Assembly: GCA_021784125.1 (NCBI GenBank)
Contig: JAJXTF010000003.1
Location: 1-40,484 of the forward strand
Source of the DNA: Pseudomonadota bacterium
Lineage (GTDB): Bacteria; Pseudomonadota; Gammaproteobacteria; Burkholderiales; Casimicrobiaceae
DNA: 40,484 bases
Reading direction: 5' to 3'
Numbering within the stretch: the stretch's first letter is position 1; each line of letters starts with the position of its first letter. Under the pieces are notes generated by a model. That model made no database searches. It worked only from the letters and a program-made list of their open reading frames with translations, and had not been told where the DNA came from. Positions 8,657 to 16,442 of the stretch are shown one piece after another. A program made the position numbers and the translations under genes.

Positions 8657-10450
8657 TCACTTGTCACCCACCTGCAGCACGGCGAGGAACGCCTCCTGCG
8701 GGATCTCGACGCTGCCGACCGATTTCATCCGCTTCTTCCCCGCCTTCTGCTTCTCGAGCAGCTTCTTCTTGCGCGTGATGTCCCCGCCGTAGCACTTGGC
8801 CAGCACGTTCTTGCGCATCGCCTTGATCGTCTCGCGCGCGATGATGTTGGCGCCGATCGACGCCTGCACGGCGACGTCGAACATCTGGCGCGGGATCAGC
8901 GAGCGCATCTTCGCCGCGACCTCGCGGCCGCGGTACATCGACACCGACCGGTGGACCATCACCGACAGCGCGTCGACGCGCTCGCCGTTGATCAGGATGT
9001 CGAGCTTCACGACGTCTGCGGCGCGGAATTCCTTGAATTCGTAGTCGAGCGACGCATAGCCGCGCGACACCGACTTCAGCTTGTCGAAGAAATCCATGAC
9101 GACCTCGGCCATCGGCAGCTCGTAGGTCAGCATCACCTGTCGCCCGAGGTACTGCATGTTCTTCTGCTGGCCGCGCTTTTCCGTGCACAGCGTGATCACC
9201 GGCCCCACGTACTCCTGCGGCATCAGGATCGTCGCCGTGATGATGGGCTCGCGGATCTCCTCCACCTTGGAGAGGTCGGGGAGCTTCGACGGATTCTCGA
9301 TCTCGAGGATGGTTCCGTCGCGCAGCAGCACCTGGTAGACGACGGTCGGCGCCGTCGTGATCAGGTCCATGTCGTATTCGCGCTCGAGGCGCTCCTGGAC
9401 GATGTCCATGTGCAGCAGCCCCAGGAAGCCGCAGCGGAAACCGAAGCCCAGCGCCTGCGACACCTCGGGCTCGTAGTGCAGTGACGCGTCGTTCAGCTTC
9501 AGCTTGTTGAGCGCGTCGCGCAGCGCCTCGTACTGGTTGGACTCGACGGGATAGAGGCCGGCGAACACCTGCGGCTTGACTTCCTTGAAACCCGGCAGTG
9601 CCGCGGCTGCAGGCCGCGTGGCGAGCGTCACCGTGTCGCCGACCTTGGCCGCGTCGATCTCCTTGATGCCCGCGATGATGAAGCCGACGTCGCCGGCCGA
9701 GAGCTGTTCCCGCGCCACCGACTTCGGGGTGAACACGCCGACCTGCTCGCAGGTGTAAGTCGCCCCGGCCGCCATCAGCAGGAGCTTGTCCTTCGACTTC
9801 AGTGTGCCGTCGATCACCCGCACGAGCATGACGACGCCGACGTAGTTGTCGAACCACGAGTCGATGATCAGCGCCTTGAGCGGCGCGTTGACGTCGCCCT
9901 GCGGCGGCGGCACCAAGGCGATGACCGCCTCGAGAATGTCGTCGATGCCCACGCCGTTCTTGGCGCTGGCGCGCACGGCATCGGTGGCGTCGATGCCGAT
10001 GATGTCCTCGATCTCGTCGATGACCCGCTCCGGATCGGCCGAGGGAAGGTCGATCTTGTTCAGCACCGGCACCACCTCGACACCCTGCTCGATCGCCGTG
10101 TAGCAGTTGGCGACCGTCTGTGCCTCCACGCCCTGCGACGCATCGACCACCAGCAACGCGCCTTCGCAGGCGGCGAGTGAGCGCGAGACCTCGTAGGCGA
10201 AGTCGACGTGGCCCGGCGTGTCGATCAGGTTGAGGCGGTAGGTCTGGCCGTCGCGGGCCCTGTAGGAAAGCGCCGCAGTCTGCGCCTTGATCGTGATGCC
10301 GCGCTCGCGCTCGAGATCCATCGAATCGAGGACCTGCTCGCTCATCTCGCGGTCGGACAGGCCACCGCAGCGCTGGATGAAGCGATCGGCGAGTGTCGAC
10401 TTGCCGTGGTCGATGTGGGCGATGATCGAGAAATTACGGATGTTCTGCAT
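8657..10450 (-). CDS. lepA: Elongation factor 4 (LepA)
   Basis: A 597-aa translational GTPase proposed to back-translocate stalled ribosomes or aid initiation and 30S assembly. G1 is AHIDHGKST at residues 11-19; DTPGHVDF (G3) and [11 protein letters not shown] (G4) follow. The LepA-specific C-terminal domain is present, including [18 protein letters not shown] and [23 protein letters not shown]. No Shine-Dalgarno is visible before the ATG at 10450. The 159-base upstream gap carries a possible promoter and palindromes. Confidence 0.98.
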   Translation of the reverse strand: MQNIRNFSIIAHIDHGKSTLADRFIQRCGGLSDREMSEQVLDSMDLERERGITIKAQTAALSYRARDGQTYRLNLIDTPGHVDFAYEVSRSLAACEGALLVVDASQGVEAQTVANCYTAIEQGVEVVPVLNKIDLPSADPERVIDEIEDIIGIDATDAVRASAKNGVGIDDILEAVIALVPPPQGDVNAPLKALIIDSWFDNYVGVVMLVRVIDGTLKSKDKLLLMAAGATYTCEQVGVFTPKSVAREQLSAGDVGFIIAGIKEIDAAKVGDTVTLATRPAAAALPGFKEVKPQVFAGLYPVESNQYEALRDALNKLKLNDASLHYEPEVSQALGFGFRCGFLGLLHMDIVQERLEREYDMDLITTAPTVVYQVLLRDGTILEIENPSKLPDLSKVEEIREPIITATILMPQEYVGPVITLCTEKRGQQKNMQYLGRQVMLTYELPMAEVVMDFFDKLKSVSRGYASLDYEFKEFRAADVVKLDILINGERVDALSVMVHRSVSMYRGREVAAKMRSLIPRQMFDVAVQASIGANIIARETIKAMRKNVLAKCYGGDITRKKKLLEKQKAGKKRMKSVGSVEIPQEAFLAVLQVGDK

Positions 10451-10511
10451 GAATGGGTCGGAGGCGGCGCCGGCACGGCGCCAGGGTGAGTCCGGACTGC
10501 GCGCGCCCGGC

Positions 10512-10529
10512 GCGCCGCCATGGCGGCGC
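10512..10529. repeat. 18-bp perfect palindrome in the lepA leader
   Basis: GCGCCGCCATGGCGGCGC is a perfect 18-bp inverted repeat, 62 bases upstream of the lepA ATG and downstream of the candidate -10 element. It could fold in the lepA leader RNA or act as a protein site. In DNA this GC-rich, short palindromes of G and C are not rare, so significance is uncertain. Confidence 0.4.
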
Positions 10530-10547
10530 TACACTCGCGGCGTTTCA

Positions 10548-10571
10548 CCGCAAAACGTTGAATTTTAGCGG
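10548..10571 (-). promoter_or_regulatory. Candidate lepA promoter region with inverted repeat
   Basis: Read on the minus strand, TAAAAT (10562-10567) is a 5-of-6 match to the -10 consensus in a GCTAAAATT context; no good -35 is seen at 16-18 bases. The element lies inside an imperfect inverted repeat, CCGCAAAA (10548-10555) against TTTT-A-GCGG (10563-10571). It is about 110 bases upstream of the lepA start. Weak evidence only. Confidence 0.35.
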
Positions 10572-10609
10572 AAACTGCCCTCCTCCGCGACCTTAGGCCG
10601 CGCCGGGCG

Positions 10610-10915
10610 TCATCCGCCGGCCGCCGCGAGGGCGGCCTCCACGCGCGCGGCGTCGAGGTGGTAGTGGCAGAGCTCCTCGCCGGCGTCGGGCGGCCCGAGC
10701 AGCAGCACGGGTACGCGCTCGCCATAGCGCGCTTCGAGCGCCGGGTCGGCGTCGACGTCGATCTCGACGATCGCGGCGCTCCGGCTTCGCGCGAGCGGCG
10801 CCAGGGCGCGCCGCATGTCCTCGCAGAGATGGCAGTAGGCGCGAACGAGCAGCGTCAGCCGCAGCGCCGCGTCGCTCGGGCTCGCCGAACCCTCCGTCAC
10901 CGGGCGCCGACGCAT
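10610..10915 (-). CDS. Glutaredoxin/thioredoxin-fold protein (DUF836 family)
   Basis: A 101-aa small protein with a CxxC motif early in the fold (AYCHLCEDM; Cys28 and Cys31) and the cis-proline-type stretch RVPVLLL, followed by a short C-terminal helix. This is the DUF836 / glutaredoxin-like pattern, and a gene of this family commonly sits between mucD and lepA in betaproteobacteria. A thiol-disulfide role in the cytoplasm is inferred from the fold and motif; the substrate is unknown. It lies 16 bases downstream of mucD, so the two are probably cotranscribed. Confidence 0.85.
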   Translation of the reverse strand: MRRRPVTEGSASPSDAALRLTLLVRAYCHLCEDMRRALAPLARSRSAAIVEIDVDADPALEARYGERVPVLLLGPPDAGEELCHYHLDAARVEAALAAAGG

Positions 10916-10931
10916 CCGCGCGGGCGCATCG

Positions 10932-12398
10932 TCACTGCGCGTCCCCGTTGCCGAGCTTGACCGTCGCGAAGAACTGGTTGTCCCCGCGGCGCAGCTGCAG
11001 CGTGACCGCGACGCCCTTGTCGAGACGTGCGAGGTATTCGTTGACCTGACCGGCGCTCCTGGCCTCGGTCAGCTGTCCCCCGTGGACGATCGCCAGGACG
11101 ATGTCGCCCGGCTGCACGTTGCCGCGCACCACGCCGACCACGTCGTCGACCAGCACGCCGCCGGTCTTCAGGTCGAGCTCCTTGCGCTGCTCGTCGGTGA
11201 GATCCGACAGCACGAGCCCCATCCGGTTGGGCTTGACCTTCTCCTTCGGCACCGGCTTGGCGCGCCCCGGGGTCGCGGCCGTGTCGTCCTTCAGCTCCGC
11301 CACGGTCACCGCGAGATCCTTCTGCGTGCCCTTGCGCCAGACGGTGAGGGCGACCTTGGTGCCCGGATGAATCCCGGTGATGATCCGCGGCAGGTCGTTC
11401 GACGAGCCGACGTCGCGGCCGTCGACCTTCAGGATGATGTCGCCGACCTCGACTCCCGCCTTCGCGGCGGGCCCGCTCTTCTCGACCCCGTTGACCAGCG
11501 CGCCGGTCGCCTGCTTGAGTCCGAATGCGGCGGCGGCCTCCTTCGAGACCTCCTGGATCTGCACGCCGATGCGCCCGCGCGTCACCCGGCCCCTGTCCTT
11601 CAGCTGGTTGACGGCGTTCATCGCAACGTCGATCGGCACGGCGAACGCAAGGCCCATGTACCCGCCGGTGCGCGAATAGATCAGCGAATTGATGCCGACC
11701 ACCTCGCCGCGCATGTTGAACAGCGGGCCGCCGGAATTGCCGGGATTGATCGCGACGTCGGTCTGGATGAACGGCACCAGGTTCTCCTGCGGCAGGTCGC
11801 GGCCCTTGGCGCTGACGATGCCCGCGGTCATCGTGTTGTCGAGGCCGAAAGGCTTGCCGATCGCGACCACCCATTCGCCGACCTTCAGCCTTTCGGGGTC
11901 GCCGATGGTCACCCGCGGCAGTTCCTTCGCGTCGATCTTGAGGAGCGCGACGTCGGTGCGACGGTCGTTGCCGATGACCCTGGCGACGAACTCGCGCTTG
12001 TCGGACAGGCGCACGGTCACCTCGCTCGCATCGTCGACGACGTGCGCATTGGTGACGATGTAGCCGTCGGCGGAGATGATGAATCCCGATCCCGTCGACT
12101 GGGCCTCGTACTGGCGTTCCTGCCCGCCGGGCGCCTGGCGCGGGATCTGTCCGAAGCGTCGGAAGAACTCGTAGAAGGGATCGTCCTCGGAGATCTCCGG
12201 GGCGCGCTGGCGACGTAGCTTCTGGGTGACGTCGATCGACACCACCGCCGGGCCCTGGCGCTGGTAGAGCTCGGTGAAATCGGGCAGCAGCCCCGTGCGC
12301 CCCTGCCCCAGTGCAGGAACGGCAGCGAACAACCCGACCAGCGCAACGAGCGCGACGCGCAGCAAGGCGCGCGGCGTGAATGACGGCGCGTAAGACAT
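10932..12398 (-). CDS. mucD: DegP/HtrA-type periplasmic serine protease (MucD)
   Basis: A 488-aa Do-family protease. A signal peptide covers about residues 1-32 (VALVALVGLFAAVPALGQG). The trypsin-like domain holds His119 (TNAHVVDD), Asp149 (RTDVALLKI) and Ser222 (NPGNSGGPLF). Two PDZ domains follow (about 270-370 and 390-480). Located after rseB, it matches MucD, which degrades misfolded periplasmic proteins and damps sigma-E/AlgU signalling. The Q-rich/charged segment around residues 60-100 corresponds to the LA loop. GAGGGA lies just before the ATG at 12398. Confidence 0.95.
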   Translation of the reverse strand: MSYAPSFTPRALLRVALVALVGLFAAVPALGQGRTGLLPDFTELYQRQGPAVVSIDVTQKLRRQRAPEISEDDPFYEFFRRFGQIPRQAPGGQERQYEAQSTGSGFIISADGYIVTNAHVVDDASEVTVRLSDKREFVARVIGNDRRTDVALLKIDAKELPRVTIGDPERLKVGEWVVAIGKPFGLDNTMTAGIVSAKGRDLPQENLVPFIQTDVAINPGNSGGPLFNMRGEVVGINSLIYSRTGGYMGLAFAVPIDVAMNAVNQLKDRGRVTRGRIGVQIQEVSKEAAAAFGLKQATGALVNGVEKSGPAAKAGVEVGDIILKVDGRDVGSSNDLPRIITGIHPGTKVALTVWRKGTQKDLAVTVAELKDDTAATPGRAKPVPKEKVKPNRMGLVLSDLTDEQRKELDLKTGGVLVDDVVGVVRGNVQPGDIVLAIVHGGQLTEARSAGQVNEYLARLDKGVAVTLQLRRGDNQFFATVKLGNGDAQ

Positions 12399-12446
12399 GG
12401 AATCCCTCTTTATCGTGTAGTGGCTGATGACGCGATGCTGCGCGCT

Positions 12447-13430
12447 CTAGCGGCGCTCGACCGAATTGGCGATCTGTCGCACCGTGGCGCTGGGCGTTTC
12501 TCCCATGACGGTGATGAGGTGATCGTCGTGCCTCACGCTGTAGACGTTGAGCCCGCCCTGATGCACGAATCCGACCGGTGCCGACGGGGCCCCCTTCGGC
12601 TCGATGAACACCGAGACCGACACCAGGCCGTCGGAGAACACGAGGTGCGCGACGCGCTCGCCGCGGCCCCGGAGCTTGCGGAAGCCTTCCATGATCTTCT
12701 CGAAGCCGGCGGGCACGCGGGTCACGACCCACCCGGTCGCCTGCCGGACGACATCCCCCGTCGCACCCTCGAGCACCTGCCAGTCGCCCGGCGCGACCGG
12801 CCACGACGGTGCGACCATCGCGCGGTCGATCGGCGCATTGACCGATATGTCGGTGAACGCGAACTGCTCGATGCCCTCGTCCTTCTCGTTCAGCAGGCGG
12901 GCCTTCAGCAGCAATCCGGTCTCGGTGTCGGACCAGAAACGGTGCCCGTAGCGCAGGTCGTCCTTGGGCTCGAACACCACGACCTGCACCGGGCGCCCGC
13001 TGACGCGATCGTCGCCGATCACCCGGAAATCGTAGAACCTCGACAGCGACTGCTGCTGCTGGGGAGACAGCGACGGAAACGCGTTGCGGAACGTGCGCGG
13101 CTCGACGCGGACCAGCTTGGCATCGGGGTAGTAGCAACGGACCTCGCCCTGGGTGCGAATGAGCTCGCGCGCCGGTCCGTCGAGGTTGACGAGCTTCTCG
13201 AACTCGCGCCCGCTGTCGTTCAGGTGGGTGATGCGCGAGGATTCGACCCGCGGTCCGATCTGGTAGACGATGGTTCCGATGTAGTTGAGCTCCCGTGCCG
13301 CCTGTGCGGCGCGCGTGAGCCACTGCATCGCGTCGTCGGCGCGTGCAGCCGACGCGACGAAGGCGAGGACGAAGACGGCCGACCCCAATCGGCGGCTGAC
13401 ACGGGTTGACCTGCTGACTGCGTGCTGCAT
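12447..13430 (-). CDS. rseB: Sigma-E regulatory protein RseB/MucB
   Basis: A 327-aa periplasmic protein with a signal peptide (GSAVFVLAFVASAARA) followed by the lipoprotein-like sensor fold and a C-terminal RseA-binding domain (residues ~210-325). RseB binds the periplasmic part of RseA and shields it from proteolysis; it is thought to release RseA when mislocalised lipoproteins or LPS appear. The track opens at 13457, overlapping rseA. I place the start at the ATG at 13430, 11 bases after the rseA stop, because it gives a clean signal peptide. Start choice is moderate; identity is firm from sequence and context. Confidence 0.9.
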   Translation of the reverse strand: MQHAVSRSTRVSRRLGSAVFVLAFVASAARADDAMQWLTRAAQAARELNYIGTIVYQIGPRVESSRITHLNDSGREFEKLVNLDGPARELIRTQGEVRCYYPDAKLVRVEPRTFRNAFPSLSPQQQQSLSRFYDFRVIGDDRVSGRPVQVVVFEPKDDLRYGHRFWSDTETGLLLKARLLNEKDEGIEQFAFTDISVNAPIDRAMVAPSWPVAPGDWQVLEGATGDVVRQATGWVVTRVPAGFEKIMEGFRKLRGRGERVAHLVFSDGLVSVSVFIEPKGAPSAPVGFVHQGGLNVYSVRHDDHLITVMGETPSATVRQIANSVERR

Positions 13431-13440
13431 CGGCGATCGC

Positions 13441-13938
13441 TCAGGGCTTGACTTCACGCGTCACGGCGACGTCGCGCAGGTAGGGACCCACGCCCTGCAG
13501 CATGCTCGCCGGCGCGTATTCCTGGTGGGCGAACAGCAGGTCGGTGGGAACGGTGGCAACGCGCAGCTCCGAGGCGCGCATCGCGCCCGCATCGCCCGCC
13601 TTCGCGAATCCTGCCGGCGTCGCGTCGATTAGCGAATACGCAGTCCAGCCGACGACGCTGACGGCGGCCAGCGTCGCCGCAGCCGCCCAGGCCCAGGCCG
13701 CGGGCCGCGACGGAACGCTGCGCTGCGGGGCGAGCACCGTCGGCTCGTCGGCCAGCCTGCGGGCGACGGCCGCCCGGACGTCGCGCGTCGCGGGGATCTC
13801 GCCGCGCAGAGCGTCGCCGATGACGTGGTAGCAGTTCCACGACGCCATCGCCTCGCCGCTCTTCAGCGCAGCGCAGACGGCATCGAGCTCCGTCGCATCG
13901 ACCTCGCCATCCATCAGGCGCGAAATGTTCTCGCTCAT
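13441..13938 (-). CDS. rseA: Anti-sigma-E factor RseA/MucA
   Basis: A 165-aa single-pass membrane anti-sigma factor. The N-terminal cytoplasmic sigma-binding domain starts MSENISRLMDGEVD and includes SWNCYHVIGDALRGE. The membrane span is about residues 80-103 and the tail is periplasmic. It holds sigma-E inactive until cleaved by DegS/RseP-type proteases. The track begins at 13944 (MVMSEN), but the second ATG at 13938 overlaps the rpoE TAA stop as TAATG and has GGAG about 9 bases upstream, so translation is coupled to rpoE. Confidence 0.93.
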   Translation of the reverse strand: MSENISRLMDGEVDATELDAVCAALKSGEAMASWNCYHVIGDALRGEIPATRDVRAAVARRLADEPTVLAPQRSVPSRPAAWAWAAAATLAAVSVVGWTAYSLIDATPAGFAKAGDAGAMRASELRVATVPTDLLFAHQEYAPASMLQGVGPYLRDVAVTREVKP

Positions 13939-14537
13939 TACCATCTCCGGTTATCGTCGGTGCCGAGCATGGGCCGCAATTCGGCGGCGATCGACTCCCG
14001 TGCCCGGAAGATCCGGGAGCGCACGGTGCCGATCGGGCAGTTCATCACCGCCGCGATCTCCTCGTAGCTCAGGCCTTCGATCTCGCGCAGCGTGATCGCC
14101 GTACGCAGGTCCTCTGGCAACTGGTCCATCGCGCGATTCACCGTCGAGGCGATCTGCTTGCCGATCAGCTCGGCCTCGGGGGTCGCCGTGTCGCGCAGCT
14201 GCTCGGCATCCTCGAAGGTCTCGGCGTCCTCGTGGTTGTACCCGGTGGACGTGGGGGCGCGCCGCCCCATCGCGACCAGGTAGTTCTTCGCCGTGTTGAT
14301 CCCGATGCGGTAGAGCCACGTGTAGAACGCGCTGTCGCCACGAAAGCTGGGCAGTGCCCGGTACGCCTTGATGAAAGCCTCCTGCGTCACGTCCTCGACC
14401 TCGGCCTGGTCGCGCACCAGCCGGGACAGAAGCCGCCCCAACTTGCGCTGGTACTTCGCCACCAGCAGCTCGAATGCGCGCTTGTCACCCCTTTGTGCTC
14501 GCAAAACGAGCTCTTGATCGACTTCGCGATCACCCAT
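13938..14537 (-). CDS. rpoE: RNA polymerase sigma-E factor (RpoE/AlgU)
   Basis: A 199-aa extracytoplasmic-function sigma factor of the RpoE/AlgU type. Region 2 includes DVTQEAFIKAYRALPSF and the TWLYRIGINTAKN stretch. Region 4 holds the helix-turn-helix LSYEEIAAVMNCPIGTVRSR. It directs transcription of envelope-stress genes and is held by RseA. It heads the rseA-rseB-mucD run. A candidate sigma-E-type promoter lies upstream, suggesting autoregulation, and the leader contains a strong hairpin. No Shine-Dalgarno is obvious before the ATG at 14537. Confidence 0.97.
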   Translation of the reverse strand: MGDREVDQELVLRAQRGDKRAFELLVAKYQRKLGRLLSRLVRDQAEVEDVTQEAFIKAYRALPSFRGDSAFYTWLYRIGINTAKNYLVAMGRRAPTSTGYNHEDAETFEDAEQLRDTATPEAELIGKQIASTVNRAMDQLPEDLRTAITLREIEGLSYEEIAAVMNCPIGTVRSRIFRARESIAAELRPMLGTDDNRRW

Positions 14538-14570
14538 CCGCGGGTAGTCCCTGAATCATTTCGTTGTTAT

Positions 14571-14588
14571 GCCCGCCGAACGGCGGGC
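14571..14588 (-). promoter_or_regulatory. Hairpin in the rpoE 5' leader
   Basis: GCCCGCC (14571-14577) and GGCGGGC (14582-14588) form a perfect 7-bp GC stem with a 4-base loop. It sits 34 bases upstream of the rpoE ATG and downstream of the candidate sigma-E promoter, so it would be present in the rpoE mRNA leader. A second bulged inverted repeat (CCGGCG ... CGCCGG) lies further upstream in the same leader. It may affect translation or stability; no T-run follows. Confidence 0.5.
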
Positions 14589-14662
14589 GCTGCGGCCGGC
14601 GACCGTCCGGCGAACCCCATTTTCGGGAACCCCGCCGGCTGCACTCGGCGCACGCTTGCAGC

Positions 14663-14690
14663 AACAGACCACCATTCCCCCTCATAGTTC
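14663..14690 (-). promoter_or_regulatory. Candidate sigma-E (RpoE/AlgU) promoter of rpoE
   Basis: On the minus strand GAACTA (14690-14685) is followed after exactly 16 bases by TCTGTT (14668-14663). The AlgU/RpoE consensus is GAACTT-N16/17-TCTGA, so five of six -35 bases and four of five -10 bases match at the right spacing. It would start transcription near 14656, about 120 bases before rpoE. The -35 overlaps the TGA stop codon of the asparaginase gene (14689-14691). Confidence 0.6.
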
Positions 14691-15783
14691 AGCCACCGCC
14701 CGCCGTCGTCCCGGTCCGCGTCCGTTCCGGCCCGGACGGCGGCGCCCCGGGGGGCGTCACCCCCGGACCCAGCAGGACGGCAGGACGGATCTCGCCGGTC
14801 TGCGTACCCCGGTAGTTGCGGAGCGGCCGCCGGCCCCAGGGCCCGAGCGCCTCGCGCGCCGCGTCGTCGAGCAGGCCGAGTTGATCGAGGACCGCGACCA
14901 CCGACGGCATGAGGCCGCGCGACTGCCCATCGGCGACCTTGACCGCGATGCCGATTCCGCGGCTCCGTATCCCGATCGCCTGGACGCCTTCGGCGCCGAT
15001 CTTGGCGACCCAGTCACCCCTTCCCGCCTGCATCAGGGCCAGATCGCTGCGCCCCTCGCCCGAGACCATTCCGGGGTGGGCGACCATTGCATCGGCCAGC
15101 ATGCGGGGCGCATTTCCATAATCGGGGTCGATTGCCGCACTTGCAAGCCGCGCGAATGCCCGCGCCAGGGCGGACAGCGGCACCGCATAGTTGGGCGCAG
15201 AACAGCCATCGATGCCCGCGACCAGCGCTTCGGTCGAAACTCCGGTGAACGTCGCGACCGACTGCCGGATCGCCTGCTGGACCGGGTGCTCGAACTCCAG
15301 GTACGAAGCCTTGGGCCACTGGCACTGGGCGCAGAAGGCGAGCATGCCGCTGTGCTTGCCCGAGCAGTTGTGCTGCAGCGGCGAGTACGGTGGCGGCGGC
15401 GGGACCTCGCCTCGGGTGTCGTAGAACCGCGGTGCGTGCGTTCCGCACTGGAGGTCCGCCGGCGTGCAGCCCGCGCGCGCGAGGATGTCGGCAGCCGCCT
15501 CGGCGTGCCGCGGCTCGCCCGAGTGGCTGGCGCACAGCAGCGCCACCTGCGACGACGACAGGCCGAAGCGTTCTACACCTCCCGCCGCGACGAAAGGCAG
15601 CGCCTGCAGCGGCTTCAGCGCGCTGCGCGTGAACGTCAGGTGATCGGGGTCCCCGGCCGCGCGCAGCACGTTGCCGTCGCGGTCGACGACGGCGACCGAG
15701 CCCGCATGCAGGCTCTCGACGATGCCGCCACGGGTAACCTCGGCCAGCGCGACGTGGCGGGATGCGGCGGAAGGGGTGGGCAT
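14689..15783 (-). CDS. L-asparaginase II family protein (PF06089 type)
   Basis: A 364-aa protein of the thermolabile/inducible Rhizobium-type asparaginase family, unrelated in sequence to E. coli AnsA/AnsB. Diagnostic stretches are TRSALKPLQALPFVAAG, ALLCASHSGEPRH, NCSGKHSGMLAFC and GIDGCSAPNYAVPLSALA. It should hydrolyse asparagine to aspartate and ammonia in the cytoplasm; no signal peptide is seen. The C-terminus is Pro/Gly/Thr-rich and ends right at the rpoE promoter. It diverges from the universal stress protein gene across 146 bases. No Shine-Dalgarno is evident at the ATG at 15783, so the start is only moderately sure. Confidence 0.88.
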   Translation of the reverse strand: MPTPSAASRHVALAEVTRGGIVESLHAGSVAVVDRDGNVLRAAGDPDHLTFTRSALKPLQALPFVAAGGVERFGLSSSQVALLCASHSGEPRHAEAAADILARAGCTPADLQCGTHAPRFYDTRGEVPPPPPYSPLQHNCSGKHSGMLAFCAQCQWPKASYLEFEHPVQQAIRQSVATFTGVSTEALVAGIDGCSAPNYAVPLSALARAFARLASAAIDPDYGNAPRMLADAMVAHPGMVSGEGRSDLALMQAGRGDWVAKIGAEGVQAIGIRSRGIGIAVKVADGQSRGLMPSVVAVLDQLGLLDDAAREALGPWGRRPLRNYRGTQTGEIRPAVLLGPGVTPPGAPPSGPERTRTGTTAGGG

Positions 15784-15929
15784 GCTCGGGGTGCTCTGGC
15801 GTCGGACGGCGAAAACGCAGATTATCGCCTATCGCCCTGCAACCCCGCCCCGAAGCTGCAGCGCAGGACCGCCGCGCGCAGCAGCAGGACCGCCGGCGCC
15901 GCGCCGGACGCGACATGGAGTCGACACCG

Positions 15930-16352
15930 ATGTACAAGGTTCTCGCTGCGATCGACGGTTCCGCCCATGCCGATCGCGCCATCGGGCAGCTGCTGAAGCT
16001 GTCGGCGAGCGGCGTGACCCTCGAGCTGCTGCTGCTCAACGTGCAGCCCGAGATCGTCGACTGGCAGACCCATGGCCTGGCCACGGAGTCGATGCTGATG
16101 CACCGGAACGAACTGGGGCAGCAGGCTACCGAGGGCGCCCGCAAGCGCCTCGACGACGCCGGCGTCGCCTGGCGGCTGCGCATCGAGCTGGGCGATCCGG
16201 CAAGAACCATTGCCGCCGTGGCTGCCGACGAGCGCTGCGACTGCATCCTGATGGGGACCCGCGGGGCAGGCGCCCTGCCCGGGCTCATCCTCGGGTCGGT
16301 CGCGAGCAACGTCGTGCATCTTGCGGAGGTACCGGTCATGCTGGTCAAATGA
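15930..16352 (+). CDS. Universal stress protein (UspA family, ATP-binding type)
   Basis: A 140-aa single-domain Usp. It begins MYKVLAAIDGSAHADRAI, and the C-terminal stretch MGTRGAGALPGLILGSVA fits the GX2GX9G(S/T) nucleotide-binding pattern, so it is likely the ATP-binding rather than UspA type. The track extends to 15762, but GGAG lies 9 bases before the ATG at 15930, whereas the alternative ATG at 15915 has no ribosome binding site. The family supports survival under starvation and oxidative or respiratory stress; the specific role here is unknown. It converges on prpE. Confidence 0.9.
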   Translation: MYKVLAAIDGSAHADRAIGQLLKLSASGVTLELLLLNVQPEIVDWQTHGLATESMLMHRNELGQQATEGARKRLDDAGVAWRLRIELGDPARTIAAVAADERCDCILMGTRGAGALPGLILGSVASNVVHLAEVPVMLVK

Positions 16353-16406
16353 GCGCGGCAACGGCTCGCGCATCGGCCCGGCGGTAGCGGACCGCAGGAA
16401 GCCGGG

Positions 16407-16442
16407 CGTAGCCGGCGATGGCGACTGCCTGCGCCGGCTACG
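16407..16442. terminator. Inverted repeat between convergent usp and prpE genes (bidirectional terminator candidate)
   Basis: CGTAGCCGGCG (16407-16417) and CGCCGGCTACG (16432-16442) form a perfect 11-bp stem with a 14-base loop. It lies between the stop codons of two convergent genes and overlaps the prpE stop codon (16438-16440). No T-run is present on either side, so it is not a textbook intrinsic terminator, but the position suits a shared 3' end. Confidence 0.5.

Noticed and set aside
10897-13323. 808-codon minus-strand ORF across mucD and rseB
   Set aside because: It runs in another frame through two well-supported genes and is almost entirely Arg/Gly/Ala; a GC-bias shadow.
15821-15840. 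Possible -10 GATAAT of the asparaginase promoter
   Set aside because: The hexamer (15821-15826, minus strand) has no acceptable -35 at 16-18 bases; the nearest TTG-type box is about 12 bases away.
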